Positions 53,439 through 63,598 of a DNA stretch of 64,000 nucleotides are shown piece after piece (position 1 is the first letter of the stretch; each line of letters starts with the position of its first letter). Location of the stretch: assembly GCF_013394655.1 (NCBI RefSeq), contig NZ_CP053351.1, positions 3,574,001 through 3,638,000 on the forward strand. The letters are read 5' to 3'. The notes under the pieces were generated by a model, which ran no database searches, had not been told where the DNA came from, and saw only the letters and a list, made by a program, of their open reading frames with translations. Source of the stretch: Winogradskyella schleiferi. Lineage in GTDB: Bacteria; Bacteroidota; Bacteroidia; Flavobacteriales; Flavobacteriaceae. Position numbers and translations under genes: made by a program.

Positions 53439-55775
53439 TTATTCTTTACTTCCGTAGCCGTAGTTATAGCCATAGTTATAACCATAACCGTAAGATTTAT
53501 TGGTATCTACACTATTAATCACGTAGGCCATGTTTTTCAATTTTCCAGATTCAAATAAATCTCTCGAATATTTTAAAAGATTTTTCTCCGTATAATTAGC
53601 GCGAGCTAAATATATAGTGGCATCAGCCAATTGAGAAATTAACATGGTATCAGTTACCAATATTGTTGGTGCAGTATCAACGATTATATAATCATACTCA
53701 TCCTTTGCTTCTTCAATTAGTTTTGTAAAGCGTCCGTTAGTCAACAAATGCGCTGGATTAGGTGGAATACTTCCTGACAAAATAATATGATGGTTAGGAT
53801 GTTTTTCAAAACCATTGATCAGGGCGTCTTTCCAATTATAATTGATATCATGAAGATAATTAGACAACCCTGGTTTATGTTTTTCCTCTTGAATATGTAC
53901 ATGAATCTGTGGATTTCTTAGATCTGCACCAATTAGTAAAACTTTCTTATTTATACTTGATAAGGCTAAGGATAAATTCAGGCTAATGTAGGTTTTACCC
54001 TCTCCTTTGATGGTAGATGTACAATAAATAACTTTTCCTTTTCCATCATTTCTGGGTGGAAGTAAATAGTCCACATTAGAACTTAAAATCCGAAATGCCT
54101 CAGCTAACGCAGAATTATCTTCTGGATCCTTGAAAATAAGTTGGCCTGTTTTTATTTTCGGAATCTCTCCAACAATAGGCACCTTAGAATTTAAATGATT
54201 AATATCTTCTCTTCCTTTTATTTTAGTATCTAACAGTAAAAAGACATAAATAATTCCGAATGGAACCGCTAAACCCATTACAATTGCCAATAAATAGGTG
54301 TTTCTAGAATTAGGTGAGATTGGAGTTCCGTTAGAAATAGCATATTCAACCACTTTTATGGATGGTTCCGTAATTGCTAGATTGATTGCCGATTCTTCTC
54401 TTTTTTGAAGAAGAAAAAGGTATAAACTTTGCTTAATCTCACGTTGTCTATTGATGTCTGCCATTGCTTTCTCCTTAGCAGGTAAACTATAAACTTGAGA
54501 AGAAAATCGCTTATTTTTACGCATCAATTGTGTTCTAGAAGCGCTCAATTGTTTAGAATAAGAATCAATGGAAGCTATAATATTAGATTTGACGTCTTTC
54601 AATTTAGAATTTAAAACGATGACGTTAGGATTATTTTCACCTGCACTGGTAATTAAATTATCACGTTCAAAAACGAGTGCATTGTAATTATCAACTAAGC
54701 CATTTATACTCGTATTATCGATTCCTATATTTGCTGGTAATAACCCTGAATCAGGATTAGGTGTCTCAATGGTTTCTTTAAGAAGATCAGATACCATCAA
54801 TTGCCTATCTATTTCAAATAATTCTTCTTCAGATAAGGTACGTTGAGTGATACCCAATTCTGCATCTGACTCTAATGTAATTAAGTTGTTTTTTTGCTTA
54901 TAATCCTTGATGCCAACCTCTATAGAATCTAATTCCCTAGCTAAAAGAGCAAAACGCTTATCTATAAATTCTATTGTGCGTCTGGAAACGTCCTGACGAT
55001 CACTGATGCCGTCATCATTAAATACCTCAATTAACGTGTTAAGAATACGTTCGTTTAAAGCCTTGCTCTGACTTGTATAATTCAATTGAAGTAAATCACT
55101 GTTTTTACCCAGCATACTTATATTTACTCGTCCTTTTAAAGCATTTGTTACACTTTGAACCGATGAAAACCTTACAATAAAAGTCTTGCCACTAATTTCT
55201 CCTATATTATTTCGGTTATCTAAACTTAACTCAAAAGGAAGATTGTGATTAAATTTAGTGGTATTAAATTCTGGAAATACGAAGGTTTTTCCAGTCCCTG
55301 ACGACGTTACTTCAAATGACTCAGGTTTTACATCAATTCTATACGCAAATCCATTATAAATACTATCGTTACTAATGGTCTTGATAATATTAAACGGTAA
55401 ATGATTGATTTCCGTCGTCAGAACATTCCCCTCTTCATAAAATCGCATGGTTAAATCCAATCGATCTACTACATTTTCTATAATCCGATAGGACTTAAGA
55501 ATTTCAATTTCATTTTCAAGATTAATATTAGAACGGTTAAATATAAATGCAGACGATGGCATTTCTAAACCTTTTGTTTTATTTAATATTTTTATCTTGG
55601 CAGCGGCAGTATAGACCTTGGGTGTATATCTTAAATATATGTAGGCACCAATAAATGCTAATATGGCGCCTAAAACAAACCAATACCAATAGCTCAAATA
55701 TTTACGGAACTCGCCTTTTATAAACTCCCCTTGATCCTTGCTTTTTTGGTAGTTGTTTTCTTGAGCTTGATTCAT
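53439..55775 (-). CDS. Wzc-like polysaccharide co-polymerase and tyrosine autokinase
   Basis: The 778-residue inner-membrane protein controls polysaccharide chain length and export. It has a first helix at about 31-50, a Wzz domain, a long coiled-coil periplasmic part, a GNVR/proline-rich segment ending in a second helix (about 500-522), and a cytosolic BY-kinase domain. The Walker A is STIKGEGKTYIS, Walker A' is VLLIGADLRNPQ, and Walker B is DYIIVDTAPT. The C-terminus is a tyrosine cluster (seven Tyr in YGYGYNYGYNYGYG), the autophosphorylation tail. It follows the Wza-like gene by one nucleotide. Confidence 0.95.
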   Translation of the reverse strand: MNQAQENNYQKSKDQGEFIKGEFRKYLSYWYWFVLGAILAFIGAYIYLRYTPKVYTAAAKIKILNKTKGLEMPSSAFIFNRSNINLENEIEILKSYRIIENVVDRLDLTMRFYEEGNVLTTEINHLPFNIIKTISNDSIYNGFAYRIDVKPESFEVTSSGTGKTFVFPEFNTTKFNHNLPFELSLDNRNNIGEISGKTFIVRFSSVQSVTNALKGRVNISMLGKNSDLLQLNYTSQSKALNERILNTLIEVFNDDGISDRQDVSRRTIEFIDKRFALLARELDSIEVGIKDYKQKNNLITLESDAELGITQRTLSEEELFEIDRQLMVSDLLKETIETPNPDSGLLPANIGIDNTSINGLVDNYNALVFERDNLITSAGENNPNVIVLNSKLKDVKSNIIASIDSYSKQLSASRTQLMRKNKRFSSQVYSLPAKEKAMADINRQREIKQSLYLFLLQKREESAINLAITEPSIKVVEYAISNGTPISPNSRNTYLLAIVMGLAVPFGIIYVFLLLDTKIKGREDINHLNSKVPIVGEIPKIKTGQLIFKDPEDNSALAEAFRILSSNVDYLLPPRNDGKGKVIYCTSTIKGEGKTYISLNLSLALSSINKKVLLIGADLRNPQIHVHIQEEKHKPGLSNYLHDINYNWKDALINGFEKHPNHHIILSGSIPPNPAHLLTNGRFTKLIEEAKDEYDYIIVDTAPTILVTDTMLISQLADATIYLARANYTEKNLLKYSRDLFESGKLKNMAYVINSVDTNKSYGYGYNYGYNYGYGSKE

Positions 55776-55776
55776 C

Positions 55777-56535
55777 TTATTTTGTGATTAAAACGACGGT
55801 AGTAAATAGAATTGAAACTACGGAAAGTAGGGTTCCCACATTACCTATAAAACCAGCACTTTTTACTTTTGGATTATTAGGATCAACGATTATGGTATCA
55901 TTGGGTTTAATAAAATTATACGGCCCGTTTAACCAATCAGCTGATGTTAAATCGATATGCGCTATATGCTGGACTCCATTTTCATATCGCATAATTTTTA
56001 TGTCCTCACGCTTACCATTAATAGTTAAATCACCTGCATAACCTAGAGCCTGTAATAATGTAATATTCTGCTCTGCAAAAGTATAGGTTCCAGGCCCATT
56101 AACTTCGCCTAAAATTGTCACTTTAGCATTTACTAGTCTTACCTCTACTGTAGGGTTTTTTAAGTGACCTTCATCCTCTAATTTCTGTATAAGAAACTTA
56201 GAAAAATCCTGAACTGTCATTCCTGCCACAGACAAGACGCCTAAAATTGGGAAATTGATTGTTGATTTTTCAGAAACTAAATAACCCTCCAACTGCATTA
56301 ATTCTAAACTATTACCAGAAGTGTTGTTGGAGGATTTATTATAAGGAATCGCCGATTCTGGTATCAATGCGCTGACGTTAATACGCAATACATCGTTCGG
56401 TTGAATAATAGAACTTGAATAAACAATCTCGTTCTTGTTATATTGATCCGCATCTTGTAAATAAAGAATTTCTTTTTTGCTTGTGCACGAAAATATTAGA
56501 GCGCAGCATAATAGACAATAAAAGTACTTTGACAT
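55777..56535 (-). CDS. Wza-like polysaccharide export lipoprotein
   Basis: The 252-residue outer-membrane export component has a lipobox at LIFSC (cysteine 17), a polysaccharide export domain (YSSSIIQPNDVLRINVSALIP, then LGVLSVAGMTVQDFSKFLIQKL), an SLBB domain (VTILGEVNGPGTYTFAEQNITLLQALGYAGDL) and a C-terminal membrane helix (about 230-250). Unlike enterobacterial Wza (about 380 residues) it is short, the usual Bacteroidota form. It works with the tyrosine autokinase encoded one nucleotide downstream. Confidence 0.93.
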   Translation of the reverse strand: MSKYFYCLLCCALIFSCTSKKEILYLQDADQYNKNEIVYSSSIIQPNDVLRINVSALIPESAIPYNKSSNNTSGNSLELMQLEGYLVSEKSTINFPILGVLSVAGMTVQDFSKFLIQKLEDEGHLKNPTVEVRLVNAKVTILGEVNGPGTYTFAEQNITLLQALGYAGDLTINGKREDIKIMRYENGVQHIAHIDLTSADWLNGPYNFIKPNDTIIVDPNNPKVKSAGFIGNVGTLLSVVSILFTTVVLITK

Positions 56536-56557
56536 TCGTAAGTGTTTAGTAAAGCAA

Positions 56558-56565
56558 CAAATATA
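56558..56565 (-). promoter_or_regulatory. Promoter of the wza-wzc-like operon (TTTG-N19-TATATTTG)
   Basis: On the minus strand TTTG (56585-56588) and TATATTTG are separated by 19 nt, an excellent Bacteroidota promoter, 23 nt before the start codon. Confidence 0.82.
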
Positions 56566-56634
56566 AGTGCAATATTAGTTTTCACAAAGCATTAGTTAAT
56601 GGAGCTTATAAATTATGTTATTCTTTCTATAAAA

Positions 56635-57726
56635 CTATCTTCCCTTTAACCAATCATAAAGAAAATACAAGGAGTACAATATAGCTCCAGAAGCAAGTAA
56701 TAGTAACAATTGCCAGTTGATATCCAAGTTTCTGCCAAAGTAAGAAATAAAAATTAAAACAATATTTATACTTACAATGGTTGCAGTTGTTTGAATATGT
56801 GAAAAACCACAGCTTAAAAAGCGATGATGCAAATGATTGTTATCTGCCGAAAAAGGACTTTTTTTATGAACCACTATTCTTATAAAGAAAATTCTTAAGG
56901 TGTCCAATAATGGAAAAAACAATATAGCCACACTAATAATCGGTGAAGATGTATGGAATAGACTTGAACCAGAACCTTCTGAAGCATCAATAAACCTTAC
57001 GGCAAATACAGCAATGATAAAGCCTAAAATCATTGAGCCCGAATCTCCCATAAACATTTTTCTTCGTTTTGAAAAATTAAAAACCAAAAATGGAACTAGT
57101 GCACCAATAGCCGAAGCGGCCAAAACTAACATACTTATATCATTATATAAATAGAATACAATGCCAAAAAAAGAAGATGCCATTAACGCTAACATACCTG
57201 CTAACCCATCTACGCCATCAATAAGGTTAAAAGCATTAATAATTAAAAGATAGACGAAGAGTGTAAATAAAACGGAAAGCCAATAAGGCATTATCGTAAT
57301 TTCAAAAATCCCAGATAAGCCATGGATACGTGTATCTGTAAACACAATTAATAAAAAAGCCGCTAACAATTGACCTATGAACTTTTTGCGTGGGGATAAA
57401 ATTAAAATATCATCTTTTAAACCTAGAAAGAATAAAATGGTTATGCCACCTAAGATTAACAGTAAGATTTTAGTATCTAAGGTTGCGCCTGTAATTGTAA
57501 TTGAAACCACGATACTCAAATATATTCCAATACCACCTAAATTAGGAACTGTACCCTTGTGACTACTTCTATCACTTGACTTATCCATTAAATTTTTCTT
57601 TAATGCCACTAAAATAATGGCCGGATAACTAGAAAATGACACCACAAAGGATATGGTAGATGCAATAAGAACTAGCCATCCAATGTAATCTAATGGATTA
57701 AAATTTTCAAGTAATTCTTTTATCAT
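56635..57726 (-). CDS. WecA/MraY-family undecaprenyl-phosphate sugar-1-phosphate transferase
   Basis: This polytopic enzyme starts lipid-linked glycan synthesis by transferring a sugar phosphate (probably N-acetylglucosamine phosphate, as in WecA) to undecaprenyl phosphate. The 363 residues have about ten helices and the family motifs GTVPNLGGIGIYLS, LKDDI, NAFNLIDGVDGLAG, MGDSGSM and HLHHRF. It is the likely initiating enzyme for the cluster. A CATCTTTG box at 57761-57768 may be a promoter. Confidence 0.93.
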   Translation of the reverse strand: MIKELLENFNPLDYIGWLVLIASTISFVVSFSSYPAIILVALKKNLMDKSSDRSSHKGTVPNLGGIGIYLSIVVSITITGATLDTKILLLILGGITILFFLGLKDDILILSPRKKFIGQLLAAFLLIVFTDTRIHGLSGIFEITIMPYWLSVLFTLFVYLLIINAFNLIDGVDGLAGMLALMASSFFGIVFYLYNDISMLVLAASAIGALVPFLVFNFSKRRKMFMGDSGSMILGFIIAVFAVRFIDASEGSGSSLFHTSSPIISVAILFFPLLDTLRIFFIRIVVHKKSPFSADNNHLHHRFLSCGFSHIQTTATIVSINIVLIFISYFGRNLDINWQLLLLLASGAILYSLYFLYDWLKGR

Positions 57727-57820
57727 GAATTCTGACGCTACTTTTTAAGGTTTTGCTCTGCAAAGATGCATAAAATAAACATAAATACCTTCTATTGGAT
57801 TTATGAAATCCAATTAAAGT

Positions 57821-58570
57821 TTAGGATATAAACTGCTTCAATTTTGAAACATTTTTAATAAGTATAGTCTTCCAACTTCCAATTTCATTTGCATTAATAG
57901 CTCGGTAGTCCTCATTAGTTTTTTGAATAATATTCTTTAAACTTCTGTTACTGGCGCCGCCTACTCTCATTTTTACAATCGTTTTGGGTAGGTAATAAAA
58001 TTTAAGTTGTGGTTGTTTAAATATACGTAAAATAAAATCGTAATCAGCCGCTATTTTATAAGAAAGATTAAAAGTTCCATATTTTTCGTAAACATCCTTT
58101 TTCAAATAAAGCGTTGGGTGTGCTGGCATCCAACCTTGTGTTAAAAGCTTAGGTCTAAATTGTTTACCCACCCAGTTTCTAATTACTTTATCCGTATTTT
58201 CAAAAGCAATATAATGAAGGTTACCATAAACACCATCAGCGTTTTCATTTTTAAACGTATTAACAATAGTTTCAATGACATTATTATCTGCTAAAAAATC
58301 ATCAGAATGTACCAAACCAATGATATCTCCAGTGGCTTTTTCAATGCCTTTATTCAATGCATCATAAATACCCATATCTTTAGCTGAACTGTATATGATT
58401 TGTGGATATGCTTTAGACTTTTCCTCTATATAACTTAAAGTGCCATCACTAGAAACACCATCTATTACTATATATTCAATATTCTTATAGGTTTGATTAA
58501 GGACAGATTCCATACAAGTGTTTATGGTTGACTCGCTGTTGTATGTCGCCGTTATTAAAGAAACTTTCAT
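57821..58570 (-). CDS. Family 2 glycosyltransferase
   Basis: This cytosolic GT-A enzyme has 249 residues from ATG at 58570 (MKVSLITATYNSESTI); the longer frame to 58585 requires TTG. It has DGVSSDGTL with the first aspartates, the GLVHSDDFLADN metal motif, and PAHPTLYLKKDVYEKYG as acceptor side. The pattern resembles WcaA/colanic-type transferases. The donor sugar is not predictable. It starts one nucleotide after the acetyltransferase stop codon. Confidence 0.92.
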   Translation of the reverse strand: MKVSLITATYNSESTINTCMESVLNQTYKNIEYIVIDGVSSDGTLSYIEEKSKAYPQIIYSSAKDMGIYDALNKGIEKATGDIIGLVHSDDFLADNNVIETIVNTFKNENADGVYGNLHYIAFENTDKVIRNWVGKQFRPKLLTQGWMPAHPTLYLKKDVYEKYGTFNLSYKIAADYDFILRIFKQPQLKFYYLPKTIVKMRVGGASNRSLKNIIQKTNEDYRAINANEIGSWKTILIKNVSKLKQFIS

Positions 58571-58571
58571 T

Positions 58572-59123
58572 TTATGGTTGTTCAATTTTACGTGTTTTCA
58601 CTCTAGTTGCAGGATTTCCACTATAAATACCATAGGCCTCTAAATCCATGGTAGCAACGGATCCTAAGCTAAGAACCGCATGGCTATTTAAGGTCACTCC
58701 AGGAGATACAATAGATTTAGCTCCGACCCAACTCCCCTCTTTCAAAGAAATAGGTGCTACAAATAAATCAAAACTTGATTTTTTATAGTCATGATTACCG
58801 CATATCAAAAGCGCTCCCTGCGAAATACAAACATGATCTTCAATAGTTACTTGATCAAGATTGTCTATCCAAACATTCTCTCCAATCCAACAATAATTTC
58901 CTATTTGAAGTTTCCAAGGGTATTTAATTGATATTCTAGGTTTGATCACCACACCTTGACCTATTTTGGCTCCAAAGGTTCTTAAAAGGACTATTTTTAA
59001 TCCTGAAGAGATATTCCAACCGCCTTCAAAAAAGAGCAAACTTATCACATACCAGAGCATCCGCTTGAATTTAGAGCCTGGAGTATACCAACTATTATTA
59101 TATGTAGATAAATCTGTTTTCAA
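58572..59123 (-). CDS. WcaF-like hexapeptide-repeat acetyltransferase
   Basis: The 183-residue left-handed beta-helix enzyme likely acetylates a sugar of the polysaccharide repeat unit. Hexapeptide turns are visible at GAKIGQGVVIKPRISIKYP, IGNYCWIGENVWIDNL and WVGAKSIVSPGVTLNSHAV, and the catalytic-type histidine is in CGNHDY. The start is not an ATG: the best start is TTG at 59123 (KTDLSTYNNSWYTPG follows), and no ATG exists in frame nearby. The gene lies 23 nt downstream of the epimerase gene. Confidence 0.9.
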   Translation of the reverse strand: MKTDLSTYNNSWYTPGSKFKRMLWYVISLLFFEGGWNISSGLKIVLLRTFGAKIGQGVVIKPRISIKYPWKLQIGNYCWIGENVWIDNLDQVTIEDHVCISQGALLICGNHDYKKSSFDLFVAPISLKEGSWVGAKSIVSPGVTLNSHAVLSLGSVATMDLEAYGIYSGNPATRVKTRKIEQP

Positions 59124-59146
59124 AACTGAAGATTGATTTTCTATGT

Positions 59147-60097
59147 CTACGCCTTGTTCGATTTTATAAGTCCATCAAAATAGGTAATTGTTTTGCCTAA
59201 ACCTTCTCTTAGATGCACTTTTGGTTCCCATCCATTCAATTCTTTTTTCGCTAAATCAATAACGGGTTGACGTTGCATAGGATCATCTTGAGGCAATGGC
59301 AAATGAATAATTTTTGATTTTGAATTCGTTAATTCTATTACTATTTCGGCCAGTTCCAACATGGTGAATTCTATTGGATTTCCAATATTCACAGGCCCAA
59401 CAAAGCCATCTCTACTTTCCATCATACGTATTGTACCTTCTACAAGATCATCCACATATTGGAAACTCCGTGTTTGATTTCCCGCTCCAAATATGGTAAT
59501 ATCATCCCCTTTTAAAGCTTGCATTATAAAATTAGAAACTACGCGTCCGTCTTGAGGGTGCATGCGTGGCCCATAGGTATTGAATATTCTAATAATTTTA
59601 ATAGCGACCTCATTTTGCGTATGGTAATCCATAAACAACGTTTCCGCACACCGCTTACCTTCATCATAGCAAGAACGTAAGCCTATAGGGTTAACATTGC
59701 CCCAATAACTCTCCGGTTGTGGATGTACAGTAGGATCTCCGTAAACTTCGCTAGTAGACGCTTGTAATATTTTTGCGCCTACACGCTTGGCCAAACCTAG
59801 CATATTAATAGCGCCCATTACAGATGTTTTAATGGTTTTAATCGGGTTATACTGATAATGGACTGGTGAAGCAGGACATGCTAGGTTATAAATTTCATCG
59901 ACCTCAATCATATAGGGATTGATAATATCATGACGCACCAATTCAAAATAATGATGATCCATTAGATGTTCAATGTTCTGTTTGGATCCGGTAAAATAGT
60001 TATCTAAACATATGACTTCGTTCCCTTCCTTCAGTAAGCGTTCACAGAGATGTGAGCCAACAAAACCAGCACCACCAGTAACTAAAATTCGTTTCAT
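59147..60097 (-). CDS. UDP-glucuronate decarboxylase-type SDR (UXS family)
   Basis: The 316-residue extended short-chain dehydrogenase has the NAD-binding [16 protein letters not shown], the signature [16 protein letters not shown], the catalytic serine/threonine region [11 protein letters not shown], the YDEGK active site ([11 protein letters not shown]), and the NTYGPRM loop. These features fit UDP-xylose synthase, which makes UDP-xylose from UDP-glucuronate, rather than a plain 4-epimerase. It supplies activated sugar to the cluster. The precise substrate is likely but unproven. Confidence 0.9.
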   Translation of the reverse strand: MKRILVTGGAGFVGSHLCERLLKEGNEVICLDNYFTGSKQNIEHLMDHHYFELVRHDIINPYMIEVDEIYNLACPASPVHYQYNPIKTIKTSVMGAINMLGLAKRVGAKILQASTSEVYGDPTVHPQPESYWGNVNPIGLRSCYDEGKRCAETLFMDYHTQNEVAIKIIRIFNTYGPRMHPQDGRVVSNFIMQALKGDDITIFGAGNQTRSFQYVDDLVEGTIRMMESRDGFVGPVNIGNPIEFTMLELAEIVIELTNSKSKIIHLPLPQDDPMQRQPVIDLAKKELNGWEPKVHLREGLGKTITYFDGLIKSNKA

Positions 60098-60107
60098 TTT
60101 AAGTATT

Positions 60108-61250
60108 TTAAGCGTTCAAAAATAAGCTTTTATTTTGTTCTAATACCTTCGGGTTCTCAATAAATGTCTTAGCAAAATGAAACGCCGATTTTGACCACTT
60201 GTTATACTCATCTTGAGACATACCGCATAAATGCTCTATGGCTTTGATAAAATCAGTTTCACTAGTATTAGAAAGATCATACCCTAACTTATCATCTTTT
60301 AAATTTCGCCAAGGTGTTTGGTCCGATATAATTACAGGGCAACCATTTTGCCAAGACTCCATAATTACATGCCCAAAATTCTCATGAAACGTTGGCAACA
60401 GTAATAGATGCTCTTTAGATAAATAATTTGATAATTCACCATTTGGAATAGCACCAAGATAATTTGTACTAATATTTTTTGGCAATTCTTTTATCTTCAC
60501 TTCACATTTTTGCCAATAATCATTATCATCTATTGGGCCAATGATATGAAACTGAACCTTATATTTTGATTGAATTTTTGAGAGCACATCCAGTGCTCCA
60601 ATTAAATTTTTTTTATAGGATATACGTGAGAGAAAAAAAATGTTAATGTGATTTTCTATTTTATTTTTTTCCGAAAAGTTATTGTGGGTTATTGCGGAAA
60701 GATTTGGGGCTAATATAATTTTTCTACCTGTTCCAAAATGCATTTTAATCTCATCAATTTCACTTTGGGCCGTGGCATGCCATATTACTTTTTTATGTAG
60801 ATTCAGGCGTTTAATAAACCCTAAAAAAAGCTTCTTTTTTAAAGGTTTTATGGCTAGTGCTCCTGCACCTAACATACCTCGAGTCGCTAAAACTCTTCTA
60901 ACAGGTTCATTTCTTAAAAGCCAAAACGGAAGTATTGTAAACTTAACGGAAAACAAGGAGTTAAAATAAACAGCATCAAAGGTATGGGCTTTAAAAAGTT
61001 TTTTTAAATACTTCTTAGTTTGATGTTCAGCATCCAAATACATCACTTGATATCCGTCTTTTTTCACCCATGTATTCAGGGATTTTGGATCTAAGTCTAA
61101 TAATTCACCTAAGTCTGAATTCGATGTAATTATACTGATATCGAATTCATCTTTTAATCGACTGACCAAATTGGCAATGGATTGTATGGGTCCACCAGCT
61201 TTATATGCTGGTAAATACCAATCAATAAATATCCAAAGTTTTAATTTCAT
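60108..61250 (-). CDS. Family 4 glycosyltransferase
   Basis: The 380-residue GT-B enzyme has the N-terminal [19 protein letters not shown] and the C-terminal nucleotide-sugar domain with [29 protein letters not shown] and the [13 protein letters not shown] segment (E-x7-E-like site). It adds one sugar to the lipid-linked intermediate. It lies 10 nt upstream of the epimerase gene, in the same operon. Confidence 0.92.
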   Translation of the reverse strand: MKLKLWIFIDWYLPAYKAGGPIQSIANLVSRLKDEFDISIITSNSDLGELLDLDPKSLNTWVKKDGYQVMYLDAEHQTKKYLKKLFKAHTFDAVYFNSLFSVKFTILPFWLLRNEPVRRVLATRGMLGAGALAIKPLKKKLFLGFIKRLNLHKKVIWHATAQSEIDEIKMHFGTGRKIILAPNLSAITHNNFSEKNKIENHINIFFLSRISYKKNLIGALDVLSKIQSKYKVQFHIIGPIDDNDYWQKCEVKIKELPKNISTNYLGAIPNGELSNYLSKEHLLLLPTFHENFGHVIMESWQNGCPVIISDQTPWRNLKDDKLGYDLSNTSETDFIKAIEHLCGMSQDEYNKWSKSAFHFAKTFIENPKVLEQNKSLFLNA

Positions 61251-61304
61251 ATTGATTTTAACGCTATACTATTATTTTACGTGTTATTGTGGCCTAAACA
61301 AATT

Positions 61305-62300
61305 TCAATTACCGGAACTGACATCTCGGTAAATATGCATATACTCCTTTGCGACGTTTTCAGACTTAAAACGTTCCACATTTTGTAAGCCTTTTTTTAT
61401 TAAATCCTGTCTTAATGGTCTATTCTCAATTATTTCCTTAACTCCCAGTCTTATAGAGTTTAAATCATGTGGGTTTACTAAATACGCAGTGTCTGCCGCA
61501 ACTTCCTTCATAGCGCCTAAGTTAGATGTTATTACTGGTCTCCCAACTGCCTGAGCTTCAATTATAGGCATACCAAACCCTTCGTAGGTAGAAGCAAAAC
61601 ACAATAGATCAGATTTTTTAAATTCTTCTACGACTTCATTAATTGACAAATTGAAGCGTGATTCAAAATTTAAATCTAAGGTAGCTACTAATTTTTTTTG
61701 TACATCTGTCGGTTTACCAATTAGTACTATTTCGGAAGGAATGGTAGATAGCGCTTTTAAAACCATCTCCAAGTTTTTATTAGGTTTGGTGCCTATCAAT
61801 AAAATTCTAGGCTGTGATTGGTTGAAATTATAATCACTAAAAGCGAATAATTCGTTCACAGGATTATTAACTACGCTTATTTTATGTTTGGCAAATGGTA
61901 TAATTTTTTCAAGTTCCAGTTTAGTGAAATTTGAAATTACGGTAATACGTTTTACACATATTGCGGGTAACCAAAACCAAAACAACTTTAAATACAGTTT
62001 TTTTATAACATCCCTTTTTAAAATCGAGTTAACATCATGGATAGTTAACACCGTCTTTTTGCCTGTAACTAAAGCCATATAATGGACGTCTCCTGTAATA
62101 TGATATATGGTGTCCTTATCTCTTTTAAACGTCGATACGTTAGACCATAAGGTACTAAGTCCTCCTCCTAATGATTTAAGATGCATTGTGGATGTTTTTG
62201 TCTGTAGACCAATCATTGCTTTAATGTGGTTAAAAACACCTTCAATACTTTTGAATTTTGGATCTGGTTTTCTAAATATATAAGTGATGGTCTCTTTCAT
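61305..62300 (-). CDS. Family 4 glycosyltransferase
   Basis: The 331-residue GT-B enzyme has the acceptor domain with LKSLGGGLSTLWSN and YHITGDVHYMALVTGKKTVLTIHDV. The donor domain has RILLIGTKPNKNLEMVLKAL and the catalytic stretch FASTYEGFGMPIIEAQAVGRPV. Its start codon overlaps the polymerase-like gene stop (ATGA), so the two are co-translated. Donor and acceptor sugars are unknown. Confidence 0.92.
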   Translation of the reverse strand: MKETITYIFRKPDPKFKSIEGVFNHIKAMIGLQTKTSTMHLKSLGGGLSTLWSNVSTFKRDKDTIYHITGDVHYMALVTGKKTVLTIHDVNSILKRDVIKKLYLKLFWFWLPAICVKRITVISNFTKLELEKIIPFAKHKISVVNNPVNELFAFSDYNFNQSQPRILLIGTKPNKNLEMVLKALSTIPSEIVLIGKPTDVQKKLVATLDLNFESRFNLSINEVVEEFKKSDLLCFASTYEGFGMPIIEAQAVGRPVITSNLGAMKEVAADTAYLVNPHDLNSIRLGVKEIIENRPLRQDLIKKGLQNVERFKSENVAKEYMHIYRDVSSGN

Positions 62301-63568
62301 TTATTAAAATTCCACATTAAGTATTTTTTAGCAAACCATATAAATATGAAAACCACTATCATAGATTTTACCAAATGGTTTAAGACTACTACTAATTCTG
62401 TTTCTGCTTTAATTACTTGCAGAAAAATCAGTGGAACAAATGCAATAAAAATAATGTTCTGCCTAATTTTAGCAAATAAAAATAGCCATACCCTTCCTAA
62501 AAACAATCCCCAAAACCCCATAAAAAGTATGCCACCAAAATGGGCGAAATTACCATAGGCTTCGCCAACGATACTAATACCCATTGACACATCGTTAGTT
62601 ATTGAAAGTCCAGTAAAAAGTGCGAAATTTTCCTGCCCACCAGCTTTGGTCTTATTCGGATTTAAAAATCGTGGTAGAACAGACGCAAATACCGCATCCT
62701 TAACGGTCATACCATTTAGATAGTCTTGATTATTAGGAATATTATCTAATACGGCGCTGATAATCCAACCTTGATTAAGCCTAACGTTTGAGTCTATACC
62801 GTCATCTAGTTCATCCGAAGACGTTTCATCTACCAAAAACGAATCCATCATAAGGTTTACAAATAGCTCCAGTTTATTTCCTGAAAAATTATTCCACACC
62901 TGCATTCTATAAGCAGATTTCATCGTTTGTAAGGTTGATGCAAACAATGCGCCCAACACAAACGTCAATAAAATCCTTGGGATGGTAGGTTTATATTTTA
63001 ATGTCCAAAACATATAGAAGAAAACAGTCCACAAGATAAAATCGTGAAAAAGCGCTTTTAATATAGAATTAAGCAATAAGTAAAGGATAGCGATATAAAA
63101 TATTCTTTTTAATTTCTTATTTTCAGAATAAAATAAAATAATAGCTCCAACATATTTAAAATTTGACAAAATAAAAATCAAAAAACCTAATGATCTGGGC
63201 AAGACATTACTAAAAACATCAAAAGCAACACCTATGAAGAATATAATTAAACCATACCCTGAATATTCCCTCAAAACCTCTACGTCGAAATGAAATCGTT
63301 TTGTTTTTCTAATTATTAAAAGAATAATGATGGAAAACACTGCATAAGCAGGTGCCACGAATGCCATATACTCAGATTCTTCTACATACATATAGTATTT
63401 CCAATGCGTTGAAGGTGAGACATATTCAATTATGGGCCCAATAACCCATTGTAAACCCGCAATAAGTAGCATAAGCTCTATCACAGGCAAGCCTTTGCCC
63501 AATCGCTTAACAAAACAATAAGCGACAAAAGCAACCATTCCAACACCTATGTAAGACCACATATCCAT
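62297..63568 (-). CDS. Polysaccharide polymerase-like (Wzy-type) membrane protein
   Basis: The 423-residue protein has about ten to twelve membrane helices with a large loop (about 235-300) containing charged residues, as in O-antigen/capsule polymerases. Specific motifs are lacking because this class diverges strongly. The placement among glycosyltransferases and the topology support a polymerase; a flippase is less likely given the loop and size. It precedes the GT4 gene with a 4-nt overlap. Confidence 0.72.
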   Translation of the reverse strand: MDMWSYIGVGMVAFVAYCFVKRLGKGLPVIELMLLIAGLQWVIGPIIEYVSPSTHWKYYMYVEESEYMAFVAPAYAVFSIIILLIIRKTKRFHFDVEVLREYSGYGLIIFFIGVAFDVFSNVLPRSLGFLIFILSNFKYVGAIILFYSENKKLKRIFYIAILYLLLNSILKALFHDFILWTVFFYMFWTLKYKPTIPRILLTFVLGALFASTLQTMKSAYRMQVWNNFSGNKLELFVNLMMDSFLVDETSSDELDDGIDSNVRLNQGWIISAVLDNIPNNQDYLNGMTVKDAVFASVLPRFLNPNKTKAGGQENFALFTGLSITNDVSMGISIVGEAYGNFAHFGGILFMGFWGLFLGRVWLFLFAKIRQNIIFIAFVPLIFLQVIKAETELVVVLNHLVKSMIVVFIFIWFAKKYLMWNFNK

Positions 63569-63598
63569 TCTTCTAAAAACTTTGAATGATCGAATCTC